A stretch of 64,000 nt of DNA from NCBI RefSeq assembly GCF_016917755.1, contig NZ_CP070326.1:9548001-9612000 (forward strand). Direction: 5' to 3'. This stretch comes from Streptomyces noursei (GTDB lineage Bacteria; Actinomycetota; Actinomycetes; Streptomycetales; Streptomycetaceae). Shown here in pieces: positions 28,162 through 37,232 of this stretch (the first letter of the stretch is position 1; each line of letters begins with the position of its first letter). The notes under the pieces are model-generated. The model saw nothing but the letters and a program-made list of their open reading frames with translations, made no database searches and had not been told where the DNA came from. Made by a program: the position numbers and the translations under genes.

Positions 28162-28680
28162 CCACGGAAACACACCAGGGGCAGCGAAGAACACGGATGA
28201 GGTTGAGTTCAGCCCCGAAGCGTCATGGGCACTGGCAGACACGCCCGCGGTGCTCGAACGCGGTCGCACGGCCGCCGGTCGCTGGCCCCATTCGTCGCCA
28301 CTGCCCGTGCAGCGCCTGGCGAGCGTGAGTCCGCTCCGCGGAACGGCGAATAACCAGGCGGTAAGTGAAGGGCGCTCAACCATGCTCGTACAGTTTTCGC
28401 CGCCAAACTCCATGGCAGGAATGCGATGCGCTTTTTTTTCGGGCAGAGTTTCATGGCACGTACGATCGGGCCGTTAGCAGTCGGCTTTCTTGGCGAAGCC
28501 GATCCAGCGGCGTCGATCGCTGTCCGGTCGGACAGCTGAATACCCGGTAAACGGGCGATCCCAGTTGGCATCTACCGGGGGAATGGCAAAGGCGCTAGCC
28601 TCACAAAGAGCGCCCAATAATCCCGTTCCCGCGGAGGCGGCAATGGGTTTCGGCTGCTTCTTCCGTTGGTCGCTGTCTGA
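28162..28680. other. Regulatory region upstream of the PUFA-type synthase
   Basis: About 520 bases without a supported gene. It includes a run of eight T near 28432-28439 that may end upstream transcription, and the 18-base inverted repeat listed separately. The separation from the MMPL gene and these elements suggest the synthase genes have their own promoter. Confidence 0.4.
28519..28536. promoter_or_regulatory. Perfect inverted repeat, possible operator
   Basis: GCTGTCCG-GT-CGGACAGC: 8-bp perfect arms around a 2-base centre, about 145 bases before the start of the synthase gene. The size and symmetry fit a TetR- or MarR-type site. No regulator gene stands next to it. Confidence 0.5.
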
Positions 28681-31600
28681 GTGGGGTGCCCAGTGGTGCG
28701 AACCGATGCCGTCGACCGCCGCCTGGCTCACGATCCGATTGCGATCGTGGGCGTTGCCGGGAAGTTCCCTAAGGCCCGGGACGTACAGGAGTTCTGGGAC
28801 AACATTGTCGCGAGCCGGGACTGCTCCGAGGAGGTCCCCGAGGCGTGGTGGAGCACGGACGACCACTACGACCCCGACCCCTTCGCCGAGGACCGGACCT
28901 ACTGCCGCCGCGGGGCGTTCCTGGCTCCGGTGGTGTTCGATCCGCGGGAGTTCGGGATGCCGCCGAACAGCGTCGACTCCGTGGGCCTGGTGCAACTGCT
29001 GAGCTTGATGGTGGCCAAGGAGGTGCTGGCCGATGCGGCCCGCGGGCGTCGGGACTGGCTCGATCCGGAGCGTGCCGGGGTGGTGCTCGGGGTATGTGGG
29101 TCCAACTCCACCTTGATCCCACTCGCCTCCCGGCTGCTCGCTCCCGAGATGGTGCGGACGATGGTCGCCTTCGGGATCCCCGAGGAGCAGGCACGCCGGG
29201 TCATGCGCACGCGTCTGGCCGGCTTGCCGCCCTGGACCGAGGACTCCTTCCCCGGAGTCCTGGGCAACATCGTCTCCGGCCGGATCGCCAACCGGCTGAA
29301 CCTGCGGGCCGCCAACCACACCGTTGACGCGGCCTGCGCCAGCTCGCTGGCCGCGCTGCGCTCAGCTGTCGATGAACTCCTCAGCCGTCGGGCCGACTTG
29401 ATGCTCACTGGAGGCTGCGACGCGGACAACTCGATCGTTCCCTATATGTGTTTCAGTAAGACGCCCGCGCTGTCACCGAGTGGACGGGTACGGCCCTTCG
29501 ACGCGGAGGCGGACGGCACGCTGGTGGGCGAGGGCGTCGGGATGCTGGCGCTCAAGCGCCTGGGCGACGCCGAGCGGGATGAGGACCGGGTCTACGCGGT
29601 GCTGCGGGGCCTGGGCAGCTCCAGCGACGGGATGGCGCAGAGCATCTACGCGCCCTGCGGTGAGGGCCAGTTGGTCGCGCTGCGACGGGCGTACGAGGAC
29701 GCCGACTGCGCGCCGCGGTCGGTGGAGCTGATCGAGGCTCACGGCACCGGCACCCCGGCCGGCGACAGCGTCGAACTGAACGCGCTCAGCGAGCTGCTGG
29801 CCACCCCAGGCGGGGGCCGCTTCGCCGCTGTCGGAAGCGTGAAGTCGCAGATCGGCCACACCAAGGCCGCGGCCGGGGTGGCCGGGATGATCAAGGCGGT
29901 GCTGGCGTTGCATCACAAGGTGCTGCCGCCCACCATCAATGTGGACACCCCCAACCCGGCCGCCACCGCCGAGAACAGCCCGCTCTACCTCAACACCACC
30001 GCTCGCCCCTGGGTGCGTGACGCCTCCCGGGGGGTGCGCAGGGCGGGCGTCTCCGCGTTCGGATTCGGAGGGGTGAACTATCACGCCGTCCTGGAGGAGC
30101 ATCCCGGTGGGGCGGGGCACCTGGAGCATGCGCTGCACCGCACTCCGGAGGCGTTGTTGTGGCATGCCGTCGACCCGGACGAGCTACGCGAGCGCCTGGA
30201 GCAGGGCGATGCCGCGGACGACGGTCCGGTACCGGCCGGGCACGCCCGGGTCGGTTTCGTGGCCACCGGGCAGGAGCACCGCGACGCGCTGCTGGCCACG
30301 GCCATCCAGCAGCTACGGGTGAACTCCGGCCATGACAGCTGGAGCCACACTCGGGGCATCCACTACCGCCGACGGGCCCTGCCGCCGGAGGCGAAGGTCG
30401 GCGCGCTCTTCTCCGGCCAGGGCAGCCAGTACGTGGAGATGGGTTTGCATGCCGCGATGGCCGTGCCCCCAGTGCGAGCCGCCTTCGACACCGCCAACGC
30501 GCTCTTCCCCTCCTCCGACAGTCTGGCCCGCGCGGTCTTCCCGCCACCCGGCCACCGGGAGGAGCGGGCGTGTGAGGACCGGCTGCGGCGCACGGCCTAC
30601 GCGCAGTCGGCGATCGGTGCACTGTCCATGGGCCAGTACCGCTACCTGCGGGAGCTGGGATTCGTTCCGCACGGACTGCTCGGACACAGCTTCGGGGAAC
30701 TGACCGCACTGTGGGCGGCCGGCGTCTGGGACGACCAGGCGTTCCTGGCGCTGGCACACGCGCGTGGGCGGGCCATGGAGCCCCCGCCGGGCCGGGAGGG
30801 CGACGCCGGCACCCTGGCGGCGGTCCGGGCACCGGAGCCGGAGATCCGGCAGGCGCTGTCCGAACACGCCGATCTGACGGTTTGTCACCGTAATGCCCCG
30901 AACGAGTACGTGGTCGGTGGCCCGGTCCCCGCCGTGGAGCGGTTTGTGCGGGAATGCATCACCCGGGGGGTCCCGGCGCAGCGGCTGCCGGTCGCCGCCG
31001 CCTTCCACACCTCCCACGTGCAGCACGCGGTCGAGACGTTCGGCGCGGCCTGTGCCGCGACCGCGTTCGTGTCCCCCACCCTGCGGGTCTATGCCAACAC
31101 GCCCGGCGCCGCCTACGGCCAGGACCCAGAGGCCAACCGCCGCACCCTCGTCGAGCAGCTTCGTCGACCGGTCGACTTCGCCGCCCGACTGGAGGAAATG
31201 TACGCGGACGGTTTCCGGATCTTCGTGGAGTTCGGGCCCAAGCACATCCTGACCGGTCTGGTGGAACGAACCCTGGGCGAACGCGGCGTGACGGCGGTCG
31301 CCTGCGACATCGGCGGTGCCGCCGACAGTTGCGCGGCCTTGAAGCAGGCCGCTGTCCGACTTGCAGTTCTGGGGCTGCCGCTGAGCGGCATCGGCCGCTA
31401 CGACGCCCCGCCGCGGGCCGAACGCCCCGTCCCTTCGAAGGTCGCCCGCACCCTGGAGGGTCCGCTCTTCGCGACCGTGTCCCGCCGCCCCACCTACGAG
31501 AGGCTGCTCGCCGAGGAAGGGGCTCGTCCCAGCGCAGAAGAGCGCCGGGCCCCGTCCCAGGAACAGACCTCGACGCCCGCTGTCGCTGCGGGCCCCGCCG

Positions 31601-34600
31601 TACGCGAGTGGCAAACCGACCCGCTCTCCCGTGCCGCCGCCGAGCATCTGGCCGCGCACACCCGTTACCTGGACGGCCAGCTGCACACGGCGGAGCAGTT
31701 GACCCGCCTGCTGAGCCAGAGCGCCGCGGACGGGCGGGTGGACGTGTCACTGGCTGCCGCGGTCAGCGCCGTCGCCGAGCACAGCCTGGCACTGGGGAAT
31801 GCGCACACCAGGGCCGGGGAGGTCGTCACCAGCCTGCTGCGACTGCCCGCCAACGGCCAGGTGCCGCTGCTGGGTCCGTACCCGCACGGCGATGCACCAC
31901 CGGAGCTGCCGTGCCCCCGGGAGGCGGACGACGACAGGCCCTCACCGGCCGCCCCTCCAGCCGGAGAGCCGCCCGCCGATTCGGGTACGTCGCAGAGCTC
32001 GGCCAAGTCGGCGTTGGCGCAACTATGGGCTGTGGAAAGGGGCGACGTCGAAGACGAACGGCCGCCAGTGGACATCGGCGACCTGGATCCAGCGGAGCTG
32101 GAACGGGTCTTCCGTGAAATCGTGGCCGAGAAGACGGGCTACGACGTCGACATGATCGAGCCCGACATGGACATCCAAACGGACTTGGGCATCGACTCGC
32201 TGAAGCAGGTGGAGATCGGCGCTGAGATGTGGCGTCGCTACCCGGTGATCAGCCGGAGCGAGTTGTACCAGTTCAGCGAAGCCAGAACGGTGCGCGAGCT
32301 GACCGAGAAGCTGCACGAGGTCCTCGCCAGCTCCCGGCCCCAGCTGCAGTTGTCCTTCGGCGACTGCGAACTGGGCCGCGCCTTCGTCGCGTTGCGCGAG
32401 CTGCCCGAGCCGGATGTGTGGCCGGACGCCTATCCGGACCAGCCGCACGCCGTGCTGCTGGACGACGGAGGTGACCTGTCCGGCACGCTCGACGCGGCCC
32501 TGCGCTCCCGTGGTTGGCGGACCAGCCGCCTGTACGTCCCCCACGCCGCACTCGGCACGACTGATGGGCAGACCCGCACCTGGAGGCTGGGAGACTGGGA
32601 GGAAGCCACGCTCTCCACTGGCCTTGCCGAGATCTTGGCCGATGAGCCCCGTCTCGATCTGTGCGTCCTCCCGATCAGTCCTTCCTCTGCTTTGCCTGCC
32701 GCCCAGGTGGTCGAACGACTCCGGCACGCCGTGCTGGTGGCCAAGCACGTCTGTCGAGCTCTGCGGAGGGCGGCTGCGGGCGGGAAGCGGGCCGGGCTGA
32801 TGACGGTGACGCAGCTCGATGGGGCCCTCGGCTACGCCGGGGCCGGAGGCGACCTGGCCCTGGCTCTGGCAGGTGGCCTGAGCGGGTTGGTCAAGACGGT
32901 CGCCCTGGAGGAAACCAGCCTGTTCTGTCGTGCGTTGGACTTCGCACCCGGGCTGTCTGCTCAGAGCGTGGGCGATGCCTTCATCGCGGAGATCACCGAC
33001 ATCGCCACGGACCTGCGGGAGGTCGCCCGGGACGGGACGGACCGCCGCACACCGTTCCTGTCCGGGACGCCGTTCCCGCCCGAGTACCTTCCCCCGTCGC
33101 TGCCCGCGCCGCGGGAGGCGGAGCCGGCCGATGCGGGGGAAGCCGGTGCGATGGCGACGTTGACCGGGGAGGATCTGCTGCTGGTCACCGGAGGGGCCTC
33201 CGGGATCACCGCGTGGTGCGTGGCCGCGCTCGCCCGCGAGCACCGGTGCGGCTACCTCCTCCTCGGCCGTACCCCACTGACCGGGGAACCGGACTGGGCG
33301 GCCGGGGTGGACAGCGCCGAGGATCTGCGCGCCGTTCTTCAGGCCCGGGCACTCGAGGCGGGCGAGGCCCCGGACGATCCCACCACCCGCACAGGGATCG
33401 CAGAGCGTGCCGAGCAGCTGCTGCGTCAGCGGCGGATCCGCCGCGCGCTCGACGAGCTGCGCGCGCAGGGCGTCGAGGCCGAGTACGTGGCCGCAGACGT
33501 TCTCGACGCCCAAGAGCTGGCACAGGCTCTCGCCCCGTACGCACCGCACATCACCGGTGTCGTCCATGGTGCGGGCGTTTTGGGCGACAAGCCGCTGGCG
33601 GAGATGACCGCGGAGTCGATCGCACCGGTGGTGGACACCAAGCTCCGCGGTCTCCAGCACGTACTCGATGCGCTGGGCACAGACCGCCTCCGGCACCTGG
33701 TGCTCTTCTCCTCGGTAGCCGGCATCTGGGGCAATCTGCGCCAGGCCGACTACGCCCTGGCCAGCGAGGCGTTGACCCGCTTCGGCTGCGCCTTCCAGGC
33801 CGCCCACCCCCGGTGCCGGGTCGTGCCGATCGCCTGGGGACCATGGACCGGCGGCATGGCGACCCCTATGCAGCAGCTCTTCAAGGAAGCAGGAGTGCCC
33901 GTGCTGACCCGGGAAGCCGGGTGCGCATACTTCCTGGCGCGGATGAGCGGCCCGGACCGCGACGCGTCCGGGGTCACCGTCGCAGGTCCGCTCGGGCCGC
34001 CGTACCGCCGGGTGGACCAACTGCCACCTGCGGGTATCACCGCCTACCGCATGCTGACCGGCCTCGGCGGCGAACCGGTCCTGCGCGACCACCGCATCGG
34101 CGACGTGCCGGTACTGCCCATGACGGCCGCCGCGGGCTGGGGCCTGCACATGGTCGAACGCGCACACGGTGGCAGTCAACCGGTGGTCGAGTTCCGCGAC
34201 TTCCGTATCGCCCGAGGGATCTTCTTCCCCGAAGGACACCCGGAGCGGTACCGCGTCCAACTCGTACCGGATCCGGAAGCAGGTCCGGACACCGTACGGG
34301 CGACCGTCCACGGCGTCACCGCCGCGGACGAACAGCTGCACTACGCAGGTGTCTTCCGACGGGCGGAGCGCCCACCGGAGGCGCCACGCGAGCAACTGCC
34401 TTCCTACGAGATCGCCGAGGAACTGCACCCCGGTTACGACGACGGCAGGCTCTTCCACGGCCCGAACCTTGCCGGTCTGCGCAACGGTCGTGTGGACGAG
34501 TCCGACCGGCTGATCGTGACCGCCCGGATGCCCGACCCGCCGCTCTGCAAGGGAGCGTTCGGGGGCCGTCTCTACAGTCCGGCCCTGACCGACCTGCTGC

Positions 34601-34914
34601 TCCAGGCCGCGCTGCTGGACCTGCTACGGCAAGGCGGCGACGGTCTCCTCCCGCTGCCGGTCAGCGTCGAACGGGTGGAACTGTTCTCCCCCTTGCCCAA
34701 CGACGAGCCGTTCGTGATCATCTCCGATGTCGACTCCGGGGACAACCCGCTCTTCGCCACAGGTACGCTGACCGCCTGCACGCCCGACGGACGGATCCAC
34801 CAGCGCTGGAGCGGGGTGCGCGCCCTGTGGATCGAACCGGAAACCGCCGTTCGCGGCACCGCCGCCCGGGCCGGCTCCCCCATCTACAGCCAGGTACTTT
34901 CCGGGACGTCATGA
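28681..34914 (+). CDS. PfaA/HglE-like iterative polyketide synthase, KS-AT-ACP-KR-DH
   Basis: A 2077-residue megasynthase of the polyunsaturated fatty acid / heterocyst-glycolipid (PfaA, HglE) type. GTG at 28681 opens the frame. GTGs at 28693 and 28696 behind GGGGTG are alternatives. Domains: ketosynthase (17-475) with Cys219 (DAACASS), His354 (EAHGTGTPAGD) and His393 (QIGHTKAAAG); acyltransferase (about 560-880) with Ser670 (GHSFGE) and His776 (AAFHTSH); one acyl carrier domain with Ser1173 (GIDSLKQVE); ketoreductase (about 1495-1770) with TGGASGI, Ser1678 and Tyr1691; and a C-terminal PKS-type dehydratase (about 1795-2060) with His1804 and Asp1971. All catalytic residues seen are intact. 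PfaA proteins usually carry several ACPs and this has one. The stop overlaps the next start (ATGA). A carrier-activating phosphopantetheinyl transferase is not in the window. Confidence 0.9.
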   Translation: MGCPVVRTDAVDRRLAHDPIAIVGVAGKFPKARDVQEFWDNIVASRDCSEEVPEAWWSTDDHYDPDPFAEDRTYCRRGAFLAPVVFDPREFGMPPNSVDSVGLVQLLSLMVAKEVLADAARGRRDWLDPERAGVVLGVCGSNSTLIPLASRLLAPEMVRTMVAFGIPEEQARRVMRTRLAGLPPWTEDSFPGVLGNIVSGRIANRLNLRAANHTVDAACASSLAALRSAVDELLSRRADLMLTGGCDADNSIVPYMCFSKTPALSPSGRVRPFDAEADGTLVGEGVGMLALKRLGDAERDEDRVYAVLRGLGSSSDGMAQSIYAPCGEGQLVALRRAYEDADCAPRSVELIEAHGTGTPAGDSVELNALSELLATPGGGRFAAVGSVKSQIGHTKAAAGVAGMIKAVLALHHKVLPPTINVDTPNPAATAENSPLYLNTTARPWVRDASRGVRRAGVSAFGFGGVNYHAVLEEHPGGAGHLEHALHRTPEALLWHAVDPDELRERLEQGDAADDGPVPAGHARVGFVATGQEHRDALLATAIQQLRVNSGHDSWSHTRGIHYRRRALPPEAKVGALFSGQGSQYVEMGLHAAMAVPPVRAAFDTANALFPSSDSLARAVFPPPGHREERACEDRLRRTAYAQSAIGALSMGQYRYLRELGFVPHGLLGHSFGELTALWAAGVWDDQAFLALAHARGRAMEPPPGREGDAGTLAAVRAPEPEIRQALSEHADLTVCHRNAPNEYVVGGPVPAVERFVRECITRGVPAQRLPVAAAFHTSHVQHAVETFGAACAATAFVSPTLRVYANTPGAAYGQDPEANRRTLVEQLRRPVDFAARLEEMYADGFRIFVEFGPKHILTGLVERTLGERGVTAVACDIGGAADSCAALKQAAVRLAVLGLPLSGIGRYDAPPRAERPVPSKVARTLEGPLFATVSRRPTYERLLAEEGARPSAEERRAPSQEQTSTPAVAAGPAVREWQTDPLSRAAAEHLAAHTRYLDGQLHTAEQLTRLLSQSAADGRVDVSLAAAVSAVAEHSLALGNAHTRAGEVVTSLLRLPANGQVPLLGPYPHGDAPPELPCPREADDDRPSPAAPPAGEPPADSGTSQSSAKSALAQLWAVERGDVEDERPPVDIGDLDPAELERVFREIVAEKTGYDVDMIEPDMDIQTDLGIDSLKQVEIGAEMWRRYPVISRSELYQFSEARTVRELTEKLHEVLASSRPQLQLSFGDCELGRAFVALRELPEPDVWPDAYPDQPHAVLLDDGGDLSGTLDAALRSRGWRTSRLYVPHAALGTTDGQTRTWRLGDWEEATLSTGLAEILADEPRLDLCVLPISPSSALPAAQVVERLRHAVLVAKHVCRALRRAAAGGKRAGLMTVTQLDGALGYAGAGGDLALALAGGLSGLVKTVALEETSLFCRALDFAPGLSAQSVGDAFIAEITDIATDLREVARDGTDRRTPFLSGTPFPPEYLPPSLPAPREAEPADAGEAGAMATLTGEDLLLVTGGASGITAWCVAALAREHRCGYLLLGRTPLTGEPDWAAGVDSAEDLRAVLQARALEAGEAPDDPTTRTGIAERAEQLLRQRRIRRALDELRAQGVEAEYVAADVLDAQELAQALAPYAPHITGVVHGAGVLGDKPLAEMTAESIAPVVDTKLRGLQHVLDALGTDRLRHLVLFSSVAGIWGNLRQADYALASEALTRFGCAFQAAHPRCRVVPIAWGPWTGGMATPMQQLFKEAGVPVLTREAGCAYFLARMSGPDRDASGVTVAGPLGPPYRRVDQLPPAGITAYRMLTGLGGEPVLRDHRIGDVPVLPMTAAAGWGLHMVERAHGGSQPVVEFRDFRIARGIFFPEGHPERYRVQLVPDPEAGPDTVRATVHGVTAADEQLHYAGVFRRAERPPEAPREQLPSYEIAEELHPGYDDGRLFHGPNLAGLRNGRVDESDRLIVTARMPDPPLCKGAFGGRLYSPALTDLLLQAALLDLLRQGGDGLLPLPVSVERVELFSPLPNDEPFVIISDVDSGDNPLFATGTLTACTPDGRIHQRWSGVRALWIEPETAVRGTAARAGSPIYSQVLSGTS

Positions 34915-37232
34915 TGGAAGAACTCAGCTTCGAGGGAGTCCCCCTAGGCGAACTCACAGCACCGCCCGGCCCCCCGCCGGCTCAGCAGACGACCAGGCCG
35001 CCTGCAGTGCGGCCCGGCAGCAGGCCCGTCCCCGTCCCTCCCGCGGCGCTGGCCGCGACGATGGCCGAGCAGCTCCAGCGGGCCCACGCCTCCGTACTCG
35101 ATGCCCATCGGGCCATCAGTGCCTGGCAACTCGCCCGCACGGTCCCGCTCACCGGAACCGAGGACGTCCTCCGCGCAAACGGCCCGTACCCCACCGACGA
35201 CGGCCCGGCGCCGCTCACCGGGCACGAGGTCTACGACGGCACGGCAGCGGTCCTCGGGACGGCGGCCGACGCGCTCCCGGGCGACGGCACCGGCGCGATC
35301 GAGGTGACCTGGTGCAGCACCGCGCCGGACGGGCCCACGGCACTGGACGCCCATCCCACCCCCGGCTCCGGCGGACCGCCCCTGCCGTCACGGTGGCACA
35401 TCCGCGACGGGGACCGGGTCATCGCCGTCGTTGCCAGGCACCCGCAGGCCCCGCCGTGGCCACGACGGCCAGTCCCCCACTACCCGCGCGATCCGCGCCC
35501 CCTGGCCCGTACCCCGGTGGAACGGCTCTCCGCCGCCGAGCTGGACGCCCTGGCCGGCGGTGAGTTCGCGTCGGTCTTCGGTGCCGCGTTCGACCAGCAT
35601 GGCCTGCCGCCCGAGGCGCTCCCCGCGCCCTGGCCTGCCCGGCTGTTGGCCGAGGTCACCGCCATCGAGCCCCGCGGTGGCGCGTACGCACAGGGACTCC
35701 TGCGGGCCACCGCGCATCTGCCCGCGGACGAGGGCACCGCCGTCTGGCCGCGGCTCATCGCGACGGCAAGCGATCTCCTGCGGGTCTACGCCTTCCACCG
35801 CGGGTTCCACCTGTGCCTCCCTGGTGCCAGGACCACCCCCTTAACCGACCGTCCCGCCCTTGTCGAGCTGTTTGACACCCCCACGCCACAGCAGGCCGAA
35901 CTCCGCCTGGAGATGGAGGTGACCGAACTCGGCATGATCCCGCGGCCGTTCCTGACCGGCGACTGCCGCATCACCGTGGGCGGGCAGTTGGTCGCCCGTC
36001 TGCGCGACCTGGGCATCGCGCTCCGGGAGAGGCCGGGAGCCGATCTGGCTTTCGGCTTGGAGCGGGAGGGCTGCCGCAGAAGCGCGGACGGACGGTGGGC
36101 GGTGTGCAGTGAACTGGTCCCGGCCGTCGCCGCCGAGGGGAACTACAGAGCCCATACGCTCCACGACGTCCCCGACCTCCACGGCACGGCGCAGGTTCGC
36201 CCGCGACTGCCCCGCGGCGACATGCTCATGCTGGACCGCTGCCGCCAAGCGGAGACCGGCGCCTGGCGCGATTACCGGCCCGGCAGCTGGCTGGCCAGCG
36301 AATACGACGTACCGGAGGATCCATGGTACGTCCGTGAGAGCAGCGGGGCCCTGCCGCAGTTGGCGCTCATGGAGATCGCGCTACAGCCCCCAGGCATGTT
36401 CAGTGGGCTCCTCGGTGTCCTGGGGGAGTACCCCGACCAGGACCTGACCTGCCGCAATCTCGACGGCACCGCCCGGCTACTGCGCGAAGTCGATCCGCGC
36501 GGGGCGACCGTCGAGCAGCGCACCACCCTCACCTCGCACACCGCCCTGCCCGGCGGCCTCATGCACCGCTACGACTTCACGCTGAGCACCGGCGGCGAAC
36601 CCTTCTACACGGGCAAGACCGTGCACGGGTACTTCACCCGTGAGTTGCTGGCCCAGCAGCAGGGTCTGGACGGCGGACGCCTCGTCCCGCCCTGGCTGGA
36701 CCGCTGCCCACCGCCGCCGGCGCAGTTGCGCCACCTGGATCTGCGCGAGGACACGCGGTTGGGCCACGGACGGATGGCATTGTTGGAAGACGCCATCCTG
36801 GTCCCCGGCGGAGGGGCGCACGGCGCCGGCTATCTGCTGTGCACCAAACCGGTGCATCCAGACGACTGGTACTTTGAACAGCACTTCTTCCAGGACCCGG
36901 TGATGCCCGGCTCGGCGGGGGTGCAGATGCTCTACCAGGCCGTGCACGCCTACGCGCTGCACACCGGTCTGGTGGATCACCTCCTGTCACAGCCGCACTT
37001 CGGCATCACGGTCGGCGAGGAGGTGCGGTGGACCTACCGCGGACAGATCCTCCGCGAGCACCAACAGGTCCGCGGCGAAGTACACATCCGTGAGGTGCGC
37101 CGGGAAGGCGAAGTCGTCCGGCTCCTGGCCGACGGCAGCGTCTGGCGAGACGACCTGCGCATCTACCAGGTGGACAACATCGCCGTACAGGTCACCTCCG
37201 CGCGACGGGGCAACAAGGGGGAAGCGGGATGA
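34911..37232 (+). CDS. PfaC-like double dehydratase without KS/CLF
   Basis: A 773-residue protein starting at the ATG at 34911 that overlaps the synthase stop codon. The frame is open much further upstream, but only as a shadow of the synthase. After a Pro-rich start and a helical segment, residues about 200-370 resemble the linker region of PfaC. About 420-590 is a FabA-like DH pseudo-domain (DMLMLDRC, ASEYDVPEDPWYVRESSGAL, LMEIALQPPGMFSG, LDGTARLLREVD). About 600-760 is a second FabA-like domain with His658 in EQHFFQDPVMPGSAGVQ. Bacterial PfaC normally also has KS and chain-length-factor domains in front, and here they are missing. The protein should dehydrate (and perhaps isomerise) chain intermediates made by the preceding synthase. 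The ATGA overlap with the next gene supports a single complex. Confidence 0.85.
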   Translation: MMEELSFEGVPLGELTAPPGPPPAQQTTRPPAVRPGSRPVPVPPAALAATMAEQLQRAHASVLDAHRAISAWQLARTVPLTGTEDVLRANGPYPTDDGPAPLTGHEVYDGTAAVLGTAADALPGDGTGAIEVTWCSTAPDGPTALDAHPTPGSGGPPLPSRWHIRDGDRVIAVVARHPQAPPWPRRPVPHYPRDPRPLARTPVERLSAAELDALAGGEFASVFGAAFDQHGLPPEALPAPWPARLLAEVTAIEPRGGAYAQGLLRATAHLPADEGTAVWPRLIATASDLLRVYAFHRGFHLCLPGARTTPLTDRPALVELFDTPTPQQAELRLEMEVTELGMIPRPFLTGDCRITVGGQLVARLRDLGIALRERPGADLAFGLEREGCRRSADGRWAVCSELVPAVAAEGNYRAHTLHDVPDLHGTAQVRPRLPRGDMLMLDRCRQAETGAWRDYRPGSWLASEYDVPEDPWYVRESSGALPQLALMEIALQPPGMFSGLLGVLGEYPDQDLTCRNLDGTARLLREVDPRGATVEQRTTLTSHTALPGGLMHRYDFTLSTGGEPFYTGKTVHGYFTRELLAQQQGLDGGRLVPPWLDRCPPPPAQLRHLDLREDTRLGHGRMALLEDAILVPGGGAHGAGYLLCTKPVHPDDWYFEQHFFQDPVMPGSAGVQMLYQAVHAYALHTGLVDHLLSQPHFGITVGEEVRWTYRGQILREHQQVRGEVHIREVRREGEVVRLLADGSVWRDDLRIYQVDNIAVQVTSARRGNKGEAG

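Noticed and set aside
32023..34458. Minus-strand open frame of about 810 codons opposite the synthase KR/DH region
   Set aside because: It is a shadow of the megasynthase on the other strand, rich in Arg/Gly/His with no recognisable domain.
32661..34910. Long upstream extension of the PfaC-like frame
   Set aside because: It overlaps the synthase in another frame and gives composition-driven Arg/Pro strings. The true start is the ATG overlapping the synthase stop codon.
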